From Sycobia sp. Sy_11 (lineage: Eukaryota; Arthropoda; Insecta; Hymenoptera; Epichrysomallidae): a DNA stretch of 64,000 bases. The stretch covers positions 1-64,000 of the forward strand of contig JACCIC010000365.1 in assembly GCA_018907035.1 (NCBI GenBank), written 5' to 3'. Within the stretch, counting starts at the first letter, position 1, and each line of letters begins with the position of its first letter. The notes under the pieces are model-generated. The model saw only the letters and a list, made by a program, of their open reading frames with translations, did no database searches and was not told where the DNA came from. The position numbers were made by a program, and so were the translations under genes. Positions 1 through 11,032 of this stretch are shown piece by piece.

Positions 1-668
1 CTACACCTTTTTTACTTCATCATTTAAACCAAAAAGATTACTTTCAACCTACGCGATGATTTCTTTGATCGGGAGATTACTTTTACAATATAATATTCCA
101 TGTTTGGCACCTTTAGACATGATGTTTATTACTTCATTTGGTATCTCCTTGTCAGTTAGATTCTTAAACCAATTTTTATTGTTTGCATTGTTAAATTGAT
201 AGCTTTGAAATTGTTTTTTATTTCTTAAACATTCAAATTTCCTTTTTAGTGTTTGTCTATTAATATATTTTGTCTTAATAAAATGTTTGCTTTGACCAAA
301 AAAAATTCATGTAATTCATTTCTTTCTATATTTTGATATAAATAATGTTTAATCTTTAATAAATATCTATTTAAGGAATGAATCTGAATATGTAAATCTC
401 TAATTTCTAAATTAAGTAATTTATTTTTGAAAAAGAAAATATTTTTCTTTAGATCATAACAAACATTATTACTATAAACCTGCAAAAAATATTCATCATG
501 AAATCTATTATTAATGTGTACCGGAAATATATTTGATTTCTTGCATCTAATAAGGAATGTAAGTTTTTCTTTAAGAATTACAACTTTTAAATTCATTTTA
601 ATCCATTTTGAACAATAATCTTTAATAGTACTACCATATTTACAATAAATTTCTCTAAAATAAATCAT
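1..668 (-). pseudogene. Penelope-like element protein, N-terminal part, broken
   Basis: An ORF opens at an ATG at 668 and runs 140 codons to 246. The homologous reading then continues in another frame to the window edge, with one in-frame stop near 50. Two segments are typical of the region upstream of the RT in Penelope-like proteins: a basic helix with the pattern LKEKLTFLIRCKKSNIFP, and further down NWFKNLTDKEIPNEV followed by a Gly-containing SKGAKHGILY block. Known role: this region precedes the RT of a telomerase-related retroelement protein. The frameshift near 245 and the stop mark this copy as inactive. No RT catalytic motif is inside the window. Recognition is by motif only, without a database check. 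Confidence 0.55.
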
Positions 669-802
669 GACATACCCCCTTAATTTAAGTTAAATAGACC
701 TTCTATTTTAAAACAATTGAATTGTACTTCTGTCGACTGCCCATATACAAATTAATAAATATTTTTTTTTTTTATTGGTCTTACAGTCCAATCAATTTCA
801 AC

Positions 803-965
803 CAAAAATAAAATAAAATAAAAATAAAAATAAAATAAAATAAAAAATAAAAATAATAATAAATAAGAAATAAAAATAAAAATAATAAAATAAAATATTA
901 AAAATAAAATAAAAATAATAAAATAAAAATTAAAAATAAAAATTAAATTAAAAATTAAATTAAAA
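803..965. repeat. A-rich low-complexity tract (AAAAT/AAAATAA)n
   Basis: About 160 bp built almost only of A and T, mostly irregular AAAAT and AAAATAA units, between the Penelope ORF and its ribozyme motif. No coding potential. Confidence 0.9.
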
Positions 966-1102
966 TGATAATGACAGTCAGACTGTCCTTGTTTACATTC
1001 ACCCTCGTAGACTAATCTGAAAATAAAATATTAGCTGAAAAAATTCTTTGTTAGTAAAGTGCAGTCTGACTGTCCCCAACACCCTTACCTAATTGAAGAC
1101 TT

Positions 1103-1143
1103 GTCCAACGTTTCGAGCTCGCTACGGCTCCTCATCAGGGACT
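1103..1143 (-). ncRNA. Hammerhead ribozyme-like core
   Basis: On the minus strand a CTGATGAG box is followed by an interrupted stem (GAGC ... GCTC) and then GAAAC, the conserved order of a hammerhead core: CUGAUGA, stem II, GAAA. The flanking GTCC and GGAC are complementary. Hammerheads of this minimal form are known from the terminal repeats of Penelope-like elements, and this one lies about 435 bp upstream of a Penelope-type ORF on the same strand. The cleavage triplet is not unambiguous: a GTC lies a few bases downstream, giving an unusually long loop III, so self-cleavage is not assured. The sequence is seen directly; the activity is inferred. Confidence 0.6.
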
Positions 1144-1938
1144 AATCTAAACCTTATATTCTAATCTATATATACTCATCCCCACCACCAAATTTCGTAA
1201 ATTAAATATAAATTAGTATATATATATACCTATCAATATATTTACGTAATTTGTTTTATTATGTTTATTAGAATTTGGGAGATTTATGTGTATATATATT
1301 TACATATCCTGAAAAAAAGGACGTGAAATTGGAACAACAAGGGAAAAAGGAAAAAGGAAAGATCAAAATCTAGTCCACAACAAAAAACGAAAATTATCGA
1401 AATTGTGAGTTGAATTCAATTCGTTTCCCGAGGGAAAAAAAAATACAAAAACAAAAGAATAAACAAAAAGGACGATTATTTTAAAAAGAGGATTTATTTT
1501 AATCGCGATTTATTTTAAAAAGAGGAAAAGAAAAATATTGATATTGTACTCGATCGTTGTTTTCCAAAAAAAAAAAATATTGATTCTACTCAAAAAAAAA
1601 ATGGTTAAATCAATTTATTTCAAACTTCTTTCGGCTTGTGATTCTCTTATGAGGTTTTATCTCCTTCGTCTATTATGTTCGATTTATATTAAACTATTTT
1701 TGTCTTATTGATTTCAAATATACTCTATCCCGAGAGAGAAAGACACGAGAAAAAAAATTATTGGTATTTCATTCGGTTTACATTTACGCGCAACTATTTA
1801 GATTTATTCTAACAATTCGATTGAGTTGAATTTATTTTATATTTAACTGCTGTGTAGTTCTTCCTTTTCCGTTCAAATATGCAATCTAAGTTAAATTTTA
1901 TTTCAAATTGCGTGCGTATGCCCGCGCGTACATATATA

Positions 1939-1940
1939 TC

Positions 1941-1988
<48 letters not shown>

Positions 1989-1995
1989 CTTACGC

Positions 1996-2030
<35 letters not shown>
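1939..2030. repeat. (TA)n microsatellites
   Basis: Two uninterrupted TA runs, about 1948-1982 and 1997-2029, separated by a short GC-containing spacer. Confidence 0.95.
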
Positions 2031-2031
<1 letters not shown>

Positions 2032-2256
2032 CTCGTCGGATATTATAAAACTTCGCACGGAGATAGCTTGTTTCTTTCACGGACTGATAGACGACCCGTC
2101 AATCAATGATGCTTTGATTTAAGTACTATAAATCTTCGGTTTCAAGAGGAGGAGAAAAAGAAAGGCAAATTTATTCAATATTCACAAGTGTTTGATTTGA
2201 CTAAGATAAAGCGTGCATTTGAAATATCTACCATGAAATACATATATGTATATATT

Positions 2257-2493
2257 TTTGAAAATATATATTATAATTATAAATTATATATAAATAAATA
2301 TATATATAATTTTGAAGTATTTATTTGAATTTTTATAAAGATTTTTAAAATATATCGTTAGTGTAATTATTATATAATTCTTATATTGTTTATATAACAT
2401 TCAGAACAAATTTTGGAAATATATATTATAATTATAGATTATATATAAATAAATATATATATAATTTTGAAGTATTTATTTGAATTTTTATAA
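2257..2493 (+). repeat. Direct repeat pair of about 83 bp
   Basis: Positions 2257-2339 and 2411-2493 are nearly identical (differences include GAAAA versus GGAAA near the start and TAAAT versus TAGAT further in), separated by about 70 bp of unrelated AT-rich DNA. No coding content. This could be a local duplication or the ends of a small degraded element. Confidence 0.85.
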
Positions 2494-2537
2494 AAATTCT
2501 TGGTGGGGAAAACAAATCAAACCGCACTGTCACCAAT

Positions 2538-4316
2538 TGTTACGTCCGGGTCAGTTTGTTAAAACTTTACACAGGCGTATTTATGGTGTAACTTGTTTTC
2601 CCTGAAGACTTACCTTGTCTTTTTAGGATGGCAGCGTTGGCGGCGGTTCCCGAAAGGAGCGCTAGGCTCGTTCGATCCTTGGTTGTTGCGGGCTGCCCAA
2701 CCGTAGTGGTACACTACTTATTGCAGCTGGCTCTCTACGTTGATTCGAGGAAAAGAGTGGCAGGAAAAATATGTATGATTTATGTATATTCTTTAATAAA
2801 TGAACTAAAAACAACACCTGTGTATCCTTAACGAAAACTCTTTTAATCGATCGTAAAATATACTTGTATATGCGCGAAGACTTGTCGCGATCTATTTATG
2901 CGGAGGTTGTAATTGAACTTGTATATAAGCGCGACGCGTACTCGAAGTTGACTTGGAAATAAAAATTAACGTTAAGTCCGATTATTCTCTCGATAGATAC
3001 GTATTTAAAGTCTCGTGGCTGCCTTGGAACTGTCTAGCGCGTGCTCGTGCTGGTTTATAAATGGGTGAGAAAGAAGTTCCCTCGTGCCGCCGCTGCGGCC
3101 ACGTACAAAATTATGATTGGCTAAAAACTCGGCGTAAAGTCTGTTGCTAAGTGCTAAGAGCAGTTCGTCGGTTGCAAAAGTTGCCTTACGCGACAGCCTA
3201 GTCAGCGTCTGGCTATGCTACGTGAAATCTTCCTATCGTCGTGTATATATAGTTATACTTCGCAATGTAAATTGGACTTATAATTTTATGAAGTCGTTCG
3301 TGAATATAAAAGTTATACATTCAATTTGATTTTACGGCTTATAATTAATTATTACAAATAAAGTTCATTAGGCATAATCGTTGCGAAAGCTATGGTTTAT
3401 CTATATGCGAAGTTTCGCTTAATTCTATCGATATTTCGAGGCGTCTTTGGACGTAAAAGTTTGCGATGATACGATAATTATTTATTTACTTGTACGAACG
3501 TTGACGGAGGAAGTTTTACTGCGTACGTCTCTTACTACAAATACATTTATCTATGAATAAATCCTTCTTTCTCGTAGGTTATTTGTGTCTAGGCGTGTTG
3601 AGGAGCTTCGCCTCTTACAATTTATTTAATGCGCACTTCTGTATCGTTTTTACAAATGTTTTTTCGTGTTTATATAAATTATAGACAATTGTTAATAGGG
3701 ATTCCTACATCTAGAAGGTAAGTCAAGAATATTTTATTCGTCTATAGGTAAGCTATCGCCTTGCGGTAATTGGCGTACAGTAGGTCGGTTACCGTGTGTA
3801 GAGTGTCAGTGAGGTATTGTGTCTGTCGGTGGGTGTATTATCCTATGTCGATCGTCGGATCGGTAAGTAATTTGTCTGTAGGTGCATTATCATGAGTCGT
3901 TGGATCGGTAAGTGTTTGTCTGTAGGTGCATTATCATGAGTCGTTGGATCGGTAAGTGTTTGTTTGTAGATGCATTACCGTGAGTCGTCGGATCGGTAAG
4001 TATTCTGTCTGTAGGTGTATTACCATAATATTAATATAATGCAATAATAACATATAATTCTAACTTGTACATTTTCGTGTAGATAATACGTAACCGACAT
4101 TTGTATTTATATTTATATTAGCGTATATTAGTATATTTCCTATAATTCTAACTTGTACATGCGAGAATATATATATTGATTACAAACGTCGTGGTATATA
4201 TATTGAATATATATATATATATATACGTATAGGATATATATTGTGTTACAAATAGGTTTTAAATACATTGATTACGAGTGTTATAATAAAGATATCGGAG
4301 AGGGCCGGATGTTACA
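2538..4316 (+). mobile_element. Long LTR-like repeat, copy 1 (putative gypsy LTR)
   Basis: A 1.78-kb repeat whose second copy lies inverted at 56749-58781. It begins TGTTACGTCCGGG and ends CCGGATGTTACA, so it has TG...CA termini like an LTR. The outer bases also form an imperfect terminal inverted repeat (TGTTACGTCCGG against TGTAACATCCGG). Its 3' end abuts a Ty3/gypsy RT reading in the same direction, which favours an LTR, but there is no primer-binding site and no gag between them, so about 2 kb of internal sequence would have to be missing. A TIR-type DNA transposon is the alternative. It contains a 43-bp minisatellite and a short TA run. Small ORFs inside it are not recognisable genes. 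Confidence 0.6.
3854..4026 (+). repeat. Minisatellite of about 43 bp, four units
   Basis: Each unit carries GGATCGGTAAGT, then TGTCTGTAGGTGCATTA. Four units are seen here against about two in the inverted copy (57063-57160), so the copy number varies between the two long repeats. Confidence 0.85.
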
Positions 4317-5918
4317 CGTGAGACCAAGGAAGGACAGAAGCAATGGCGAGTCGTTGTCGATTTCAGAAAACTGAACGAGGAAACGAAGCCATTCCCTTTT
4401 CCCATACCTAATATCACGCATCTCTTAGAACAACTCGGCGACGCCAAATTCTACTCAGTGATGGATCTAGCCTCTGGATTCTATCAAATCCCGCTCGACG
4501 AGGGAGACAAAGAGAAGACGGCTTTCAGCACGCCGTTTGGAGATTTTCACTTCGTGCGAATACCGTTCGGGCTGAGGAATGCCCCATCTACGTTCCAAAT
4601 GCTAATAAATAAAGTCGTCAAGCAAAAGAATGGCACCTTTGCTTACATGGACGATCTAATCATTGCAGCGAAAACCCCGGAAGAACACGACGAGAAATAT
4701 TTAGAATTAGCTAAAAGACTAAAGGATACTAATCTAAAATTAAATCCGCCTAAATGCCATTTCTACAAGAAAAATATAAATTTCCTAGGGCATGTTATTT
4801 CTCCGTTTGGCACACAGCCTGACCCCAAGAAGCTGTCGGCAGTCAAAGACTTCCCCATCCCCATGAACTCCAAGAATATCCGGCAATTTCTGGGACTTTG
4901 TAATTATTATAGGAAATTCATACCCGACTGTGCAAGGATTTCCAAACCATTGACGAGCCTGCTCAAGGACAACACCCTGTTCTTATGGACGGAAAAACAA
5001 GACGAAGCCTTCAAGAAACTAAAATGATGTTTAACCAAAGAACCGGTACTGAAACATCCAGACTTCGAACGAGAATTTTACGTTACCACCGACGCTTCCA
5101 ATTACGCGGTAGGCGGAGTTCTTTCTCAGAAGATGGACTCCGACGATCACCCAGTCGCCTATGCTAGCCGAGTTCTGTGTCAAGCAGAAGTCAACTATAG
5201 CACGATAGAGAAAGAACTTCTGGCAATGCTGTATTGCGCTGAGCAATTCAAATATTGCATCTATGGTAGAAAATTTACGTTCGTGACGGACCATAAACCA
5301 CTGATGTGGTTACATAAAATGAAGGACTCCACGTCTAGGCTAAAGAGATGGTACTTCAAATTCACAGATGTATACAGCTTCGACGTGAACTATGCACCGG
5401 TTAAGACAAATTATGTTGCCGACGCCTTCTCCGGGAACCCTCCCGAACCAAAAGAAACCAATGAAACGAAGGAATTTTGCGTAAATACAACCAAGAAGAG
5501 AAGCCGAGAAGATTCAGCCTCGACTTCTTCATCAGAAATTTGCACGCCCTCAACCTACAGGACCAGTCGCCGCAAGACTCCAAGAATTTCGGACAGCCCC
5601 GAAAAATCCAATGATCCCATTGCAAGCTATTGCCAGGCAGCTGATAAAGATGCGCCACAAAACACAGAGCAAGAAGACGAGCAACGGACACCTTCTCCGC
5701 CTCCTGCAGTCCTCGGACTATCTAATGTTTCCTTCCTCTCTCCGACTACCAACAAATGGCATACTCATCCCCTCTTCTGCGAGATTCTCCTATCCGAAGC
5801 ATTGACGATCCATCCACGCAAATCCATTCCCACAACCAAAGCGCCACCACCGACCCAAACATCTCGTATTCGTTCGAACCGTCAACGGAGGTTTTTGATC
5901 CTCCCGGGTAGAGTATGA
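4317..5918 (+). pseudogene. Ty3/gypsy-type pol: reverse transcriptase and RNase H, 5'-truncated
   Basis: The reading begins abruptly inside the RT fingers (RVVVDFRKLN), right at the end of the LTR-like repeat. It continues through SVMDLASGFYQI (first catalytic Asp), PFGLRNAPSTFQ and the catalytic AYMDDLI, then GHVISPFG and FLGLCNYYRKFI. After a TGA at 5025-5027 the same frame resumes with RNase H: TTDASNYAVGGVL, STIEKELLAM, VTDHKPLMW and ADAFSG hold the acidic residues. A polar Ser/Thr/Pro-rich linker follows to a stop at 5918. Gag, protease and the RT N-terminus are absent, so this copy cannot be functional. The motif order RT-RH-IN and the YMDD place it in Ty3/gypsy; the clade is not resolved. 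Confidence 0.9.
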
Positions 5919-7436
5919 AATCAATAGATCGGTAAACCAAGAAAGAAACCGCGTCGCGCACAACATCATAGAGTCACGCGATTTATTCCTAATGAATAAT
6001 GACAATGTCGCATACTTTGTCACGAAAAGAAACGAACCGGTTTGCTCAGGTGCAAATGCGCTCCTCGTGGAGAATCTGTTGGTTCCTATTACGGACGTCA
6101 TGCTAGGCCGGGTTAAACTGACCCAAAATGAGAAAACTAAAAATAAGGCATTCATGGCCATGATCGTAAAAGAAAACATGCACATACGCACAGATGTTGA
6201 AATATTAACCGAATGTATAGAATCACTAAGGAATGTTTGCGAGACCCTGAACTTGAGGTCATTTAGAATATCGAAGACCGTGGACATGGACGATATAGCT
6301 TGGGAAACAGTAGTGAAACTCTTGAAAAGATATTTTGATGATAGTACGACTAAAATAATTATGTGTAAAAACCTAATTGCAATTCCAGACGAACGGTCAC
6401 GCCCAGCTATAATAGTCGATACCCACGAGTCCCCCATCAATGGTCACAAAGGCGTCACTAAAACCTATAACCGCATCCGGCAAAACTATTACTGGCTAAA
6501 AATGAAAGAACAAATTCAGGAAGTATTCAGTAAGTGCAAAACGTGTCAATTGAATAAGTTGGTAAGGCGCAAGGTCAGACAACCTATGGTACTAACAGAT
6601 ACTCCGGGGTCGAGTTTTGATAAATTATCTATGGACATAGTCGGACCTCTGGAGAAGACGCGGAATGATAATATATATATATCCTGACGATGCAGGACCT
6701 TTTGACAAAATTCTCCATTTTGGTCCCGTTAAAATCGGTAAATTCTTCGGACATAGCCGAAATGTTTCTAAAACGTTGTGTATACGTCCACGGCTCTCCA
6801 AAGGTCGTTCTAACGGATCAGGGATCCAATTTTACAAGCGCACTCATGAAAAACGTAGCGAAGCTTTGCTGAATCAAAACCTGTACAACCACCGCCTTTC
6901 ACCCGCAATCGACCGGCTCAATCGAACGTATGCACCATTCTTTAAAGGAATATTTAAAAATGTACATTAAGAAAATTAATGAGTGGGACGATTGGGTGGA
7001 ATGCGCTGCGTTCTCCTATAACACTAGTGTACACGAGGGTACGCGTCTTACGCCCTATGAGTGCGTTTACGGTAAGATAGCTAGAGCACCTTCGACGAAC
7101 GCGGGTATAGACGAAGGGAATGACGTTGAATAGGTCGGTAAGTTGCGAGATAGAATTCGCGATATTCAAACCCCAGCACAAGAGCATCTGAAAAGCGCGA
7201 AACAACGGTCGAAGGAGTATTACGACACGCGATTAAACCCGTGCTCATTCAATGTCGGAGATTGCGTAATGCTAATTTTAGAACCTCGCAAAACTAAATT
7301 TTTACCCGAGTACACCGGCCCCCATAAAATTTTAGAAATTCTGGAAAACAATAACGTTAAAATTTCATACAAAAATTCATACCGAGTAGTCCATAGTAAT
7401 AAGCTAAGGAAAACACGCTTAAACGATGAGGAATGA
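5919..7436 (+). pseudogene. Ty3/gypsy-type pol: integrase, broken
   Basis: The integrase part continues pol after a frameshift around 5920-5990. The zinc-binding HHCC domain is clear (HESPINGH ... CKTCQ near 6425-6550). The core starts with SMDIVGPL (first Asp), shifts frame near 6685 in a TA run, then shows VVLTDQGSNF (second Asp), a TGA at 6870, and HPQSTGSIERMHHSLKEY (Glu). After a TAG at 7131 the C-terminal part resumes in the same frame and carries a GPY/F-like module (YTGPHKILEI) and VHSNKLRK before the final stop. All three catalytic acidic residues survive, but at least three lesions make it a pseudogene. Confidence 0.9.
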
Positions 7437-7481
7437 AGCTTGCAAATATGTAAAACTAATAACGATATTTTGTATAACTTT

Positions 7482-7500
7482 TATTTTCTCTTTTCTCTAG
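7482..7500 (+). promoter_or_regulatory. Possible 3' splice site upstream of env
   Basis: A pyrimidine tract ending TTTTCTCTAG lies just after pol and just before the env-like ORF. In env-bearing insect gypsy elements env is made from a spliced mRNA, so an acceptor is expected here. Only the tract and AG are seen; the donor would be in the missing 5' part. Confidence 0.35.
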
Positions 7501-7557
7501 AACTTGTCATTCTTTGTACCCAAGTATATAAAAACATTTTGTTCACAGAATCACGCA

Positions 7558-7971
7558 ATGGGTGCTCTGAAAGTGCAGACGCTCACCGTATCCCTATTTA
7601 TCTTATACATTAGCGAAAGCGGGGCAATGCCCGCATACGACTGCAGAACATCGAGACCCAACGTCACGACGATCTCGTTGAATGAAGTCGGCACGTGCGA
7701 CGTCGAATCGATCGACTCCGCAGTGGAAGAAATATACATAGAACTTTTACAGCAGACGGAATACTCCGACACAATGGTGAAGTTATGCAAGGTAAAAGTG
7801 GACCAGGACATTATATACTGTGGTATGAACTCGCACAATAGCCGTGTTAAGGACGCCGGCGAGACTTTTGTGATATCGGTAAATCGCGAAATGTGAGACG
7901 TACTCATAAATTTTGGACAATTTAAATACGGAAACGCGTTGATCACGGATCTTAAACCGAACATTATCCCA
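7558..7971 (+). pseudogene. Env-like glycoprotein fragment, truncated by 28S rDNA
   Basis: The ATG at 7558 is chosen because it starts a hydrophobic signal-peptide-like segment (LTVSLFILYI), followed by an extracellular-type region with spaced cysteines. The frame is open to a TGA at 7894-7896. Translation in the same frame stays protein-like to about 7970, where 28S sequence begins, so only the N-terminal fraction of a glycoprotein is left; no fusion peptide or transmembrane anchor is present. Position after integrase supports an env gene. The cysteine pattern and motif style remind me of the chuvirus-type glycoprotein captured by insect LTR elements, an inference I could not test. It is not functional as it stands. 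Confidence 0.5.
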
Positions 7972-8520
7972 ATGACTCGCGTACATGTTAGACTCCTTGG
8001 TCCGTGTTTCAAGACGGGTCCTGAAAGTACCCAAAGCAGTAGCTTCGCCGAGCGGTACATCCTTGCGAATGCGAGAGCCGGTCCGAGGACATCCTCGACT
8101 AACGGCCACATCAAGCACCCGGCAACGGCACTGGGTCCGTAAATCCGAGCGAGACGAACCTGCCGACGAGCGTGAATGCACTTAGTGCGGCTCAATACCG
8201 TTTCAATTCTATACCGCCGAGCAGCTGACCGGGTAACCGATCGTCTGCCGCGAGAACGCTATTAACGCTCAACGCGACAGTTATTCGACCTGACCGCAGG
8301 CCAGCACCCAACGGGTCGCGATGTCCTCCTAGAGGAGAAGTGCACGCCGACGTAACAGGACATACCAGAGCGGCTGCGTGTCCCATCACCGAGGTCCGAA
8401 ACATCGCGAGCCACAAGGAAGCCAATTATGCCAATGATGAGTCTCCTCTTTCGATCTTTTGGGTTTCTCAGGTTTACCCCTGAACGGTTTCACGTACTCT
8501 TGAACTCTCTCTTCAAAGTT

Positions 8521-8562
<42 letters not shown>

Positions 8563-8838
8563 GTGGTCATATTTAGCCTTAGATGGAGTTTACCACTCAC
8601 TTAGAGCTGCACTCTCAAGCAACCCGATTCTAAGGAGAGATCCTCCCCTCGACGCGTCCCGGTCACTACGGGCCTGGAACCCTCTACGGGTAAGTGGCCC
8701 CATTCAAGATGGACTTGGACGCGGTCCAACGTCGTGGGATAAATGGATCCTCCCGAACACTACATTTCCCTTCTGCGAAACAGAGGGATTCAGTGCTGGG
8801 CTCATTCCTGTTCGCTCGCCGCTACTAAGGAAATCCTT

Positions 8839-8885
<47 letters not shown>

Positions 8886-8908
8886 AGTCTCGCCTGCTCT
8901 GAGATCGT
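7972..8908 (-). rRNA. 28S: 28S rRNA, 5' about 0.94 kb, 3'-truncated
   Basis: The minus strand matches the 5' end of insect 28S: it starts near GACGATCTCAGAGCAGGCGA and runs through the conserved start region (AAGCATATTACTAAGCGGAGG-type sequence), D1 and D2. It stops after the conserved block around the D2/D3 boundary, where the gypsy env fragment begins. About three quarters of the gene is missing, including the R1/R2 target region. Large-subunit rRNA is essential in the ribosome, but this copy cannot give a full 28S. It follows ITS2 in the correct order and orientation. Confidence 0.95.
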
Positions 8909-9475
8909 CAATTCAAATTACAATGTGCAGGGCTTTCTGCCAAAGCGAAAGATACCAAAGAGAGAGAGTGTATTATTTCATTTTTTTCCCCCAATCTTTC
9001 TCTAATGCAGCTGGAAAAAAAAACAAACTTCAAAATACCGTTGCTCCAATACGAGCATATTAAGCCAACGACGTAGCATCGGTCCGCTCGAGAATTATAT
9101 ACTTTTATATAAAAGAGCTCAGGGATTCGACGCATACGACGCGACACTGCTCGCAAAAGAGTTTTTACCCAACGTTCTCTCTCGTTTGGCGTAATGCTTT
9201 CTAATCTTTTCTTTTTCTTTTTGCATGCACAGCGATGTGTCTCGTGCGATATTTTACACGTTCAAAAAGAAAAATGTCGCACGCGCATCGTTTTCGCTTC
9301 TTTTCGAGCGACGCCGCCATCTCTTCCAATTACTGATAACGTTCTTACGAACGTTTTCGAAATTGGAAGCGCGGCGAACGCTCAGTATTCGCTACAAGTA
9401 TTGTACAAAAAGAATAAAAAAAAAAATTTTTTTTCTTTAATACAACACCGCAGCAGTCTGGTTATGTGTTTTGAA
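8909..9475 (-). other. ITS2
   Basis: Spacer of about 570 bp between 5.8S and 28S, with no conserved coding sequence. It contains poly(A) and CT-rich runs. Limits are set by the flanking rRNA ends. Small ORFs across it are spurious. Confidence 0.9.
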
Positions 9476-9630
9476 CGACCCTCAGCCAGGCGTGGTCCGG
9501 GAATCGTATCCGTGGACCGCAATGTGCGTTCGAAATGTCGATGTTCATGTGTCCTGCAGTTCACAAGTTGACGCGCAATTAGCTGCGTTCTTCATCGACC
9601 CACGAGCCAAGTGATCCACCGTTCAGGGTA
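9476..9630 (-). rRNA. 5.8S: 5.8S rRNA
   Basis: A 155-nt gene with all the conserved blocks: CTGAACGGTGGATCAC, GGTCGATGAAGAACGCAG, CATCGACATTTCGAACGC and the 3' CGCCTGGCTGAGGGTCG. It is continuous, without the internal spacer and 2S rRNA seen in many Diptera. I saw no disabling change. It pairs with the 28S 5' end in the large subunit. Confidence 0.97.
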
Positions 9631-10841
9631 ATCAATAAATTTTTATTTTTGGCTAAATCCAGTTTAGCTCGATTCAAATGCCATAGACGAGCCCTTGCGA
9701 CCGTAACAATCGCAACGAACTAAATAAAATGTAACGGAAAAAACTTACGAATCCCTCCGTCGGCCGAACTCGGCGTTTGAACGTCGTCACCAGTTTAACG
9801 AAGCGATGTTTCGTCTTAACGGGCGTAAATTCATTAAAAAGCCTACGACATTTAGGAGAAGAGATAGAAGAAGCAGCGATGAAGCTCTCATTAGTGACTC
9901 CCTCGGTCCTGCTTCACACTCTCCTCTCCTATACTTTCATAAATTTTTTTTATGTCGTTCCAACGTATATAAAAATATTGTCGGAGGCTACCGCTGCGAA
10001 ACTCCGAATCGTGGAGAATCGATCGTGCATCTCTCCTCGCTTTCTGATCATATCTCTCTGGATCTCATTCGTGTACCGAAATCTTGACTCCCGTTCGCAA
10101 TCCAAGAGCGAAAAGCGAAACGAGAGGAATAACAACAACAACTTTAGAGATGAAAGAAGAAGAAGATGAAGAAGAAGATCCGCCAAAAAAATGTAATGAG
10201 AGAGAAATCCTTATAAAGGCGGACTTCGTTAAAATCGTGTAAGAACAACTACAATTCAAAGATTTCGAAATATGCATTTCGAACATTCAAAAGAGTAGAA
10301 AAAAGTGTACATACAGCATACTACCCCATAAATGATTTCAAAACACACAAAATTATGGCAACCGACGAACGTATCGTTCCAAATTACTCGGTCACCCGTA
10401 ACTAAACAGTGACACGAGCGAACGATCAGCGCTACTTATACGTAAGCCAAGTTTGTGATCTCTTATGGGAAACATACTTTTCACACATCACTCTGTTAAA
10501 TTTCATTCTCATCTTTGAATCTCACTCTTTACACACCTCTCTTCACACTTATCGTTCAAAAAAGATTGGCAAAATCTATTCACATCCTCCTCCCTCTCTT
10601 CTCTCCGTTCAACATTGTTGCCGTCTCTTTCTTAACTTCCTTAACTCGATCGAGATATCGTTGATGTACACGAGGTCAGAGAGACACACCACACAGAGAT
10701 ATAATCGATCAATCATTCTCGGTCGTACGCTGTGTGGTACGCCATTTATTTAGACGCTCTTTCAATTTCTTGTTTTTTTTTTCTTTTTGTATTTTTTCTC
10801 CTCTCTTCTCTTACTATAAACGTTGCGCTTAAGACAAACGT
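9631..10841 (-). other. ITS1
   Basis: Spacer of about 1.2 kb between 18S and 5.8S. No gene is seen. It is rich in A/T and CT tracts; length and composition are ordinary for an insect ITS1. Confidence 0.9.
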
Positions 10842-10855
10842 TAATGATCCTTCCA

Positions 10856-10899
<44 letters not shown>

Positions 10900-10986
10900 A
10901 ATGATCAAGTTTGGTCATCTTCCCGGGACAATCGGCAATGCACAAGACATTAGCACGTACCAGTCCGAAGACCTCACTAAATCATT

Positions 10987-11032
<46 letters not shown>

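Larger units (their letters stand above)
1..1150 (-). mobile_element. Penelope-like element, 5' portion (continues beyond the left edge)
   Basis: The minus strand holds, in order, a hammerhead-ribozyme-like core (1103-1143), an A/T-rich leader and the start of a Penelope-type protein. This order (ribozyme-bearing terminal repeat upstream of the ORF) is the known arrangement of Penelope-like elements. Between ribozyme and ORF there is a perfect inverted repeat GACAGTCAGACTGTC at 973-987 and a related GTCTGACTGTCC at 1064-1075. The RT and GIY-YIG parts would lie to the left of the window, so the assignment rests on the N-terminal motif and the ribozyme. The upstream end is not defined. Confidence 0.5.
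1144..2537. other. AT-rich intergenic stretch, no gene seen
   Basis: About 1.4 kb of AT-rich sequence with poly(A) and TA runs. No ORF resembles a protein I know; the one open frame over the TA tracts is translated microsatellite. It contains the TA repeats and the 83-bp direct repeat listed separately. Confidence 0.7.

Noticed and set aside
2628..2831. Small protein gene in the LTR-like repeat
   Set aside because: 67 codons, no recognisable domain; the equivalent frame is not kept in the second copy because of indels.
7783..8195. ORFs across the env/28S junction on both strands
   Set aside because: Chance frames over rRNA and antisense env.
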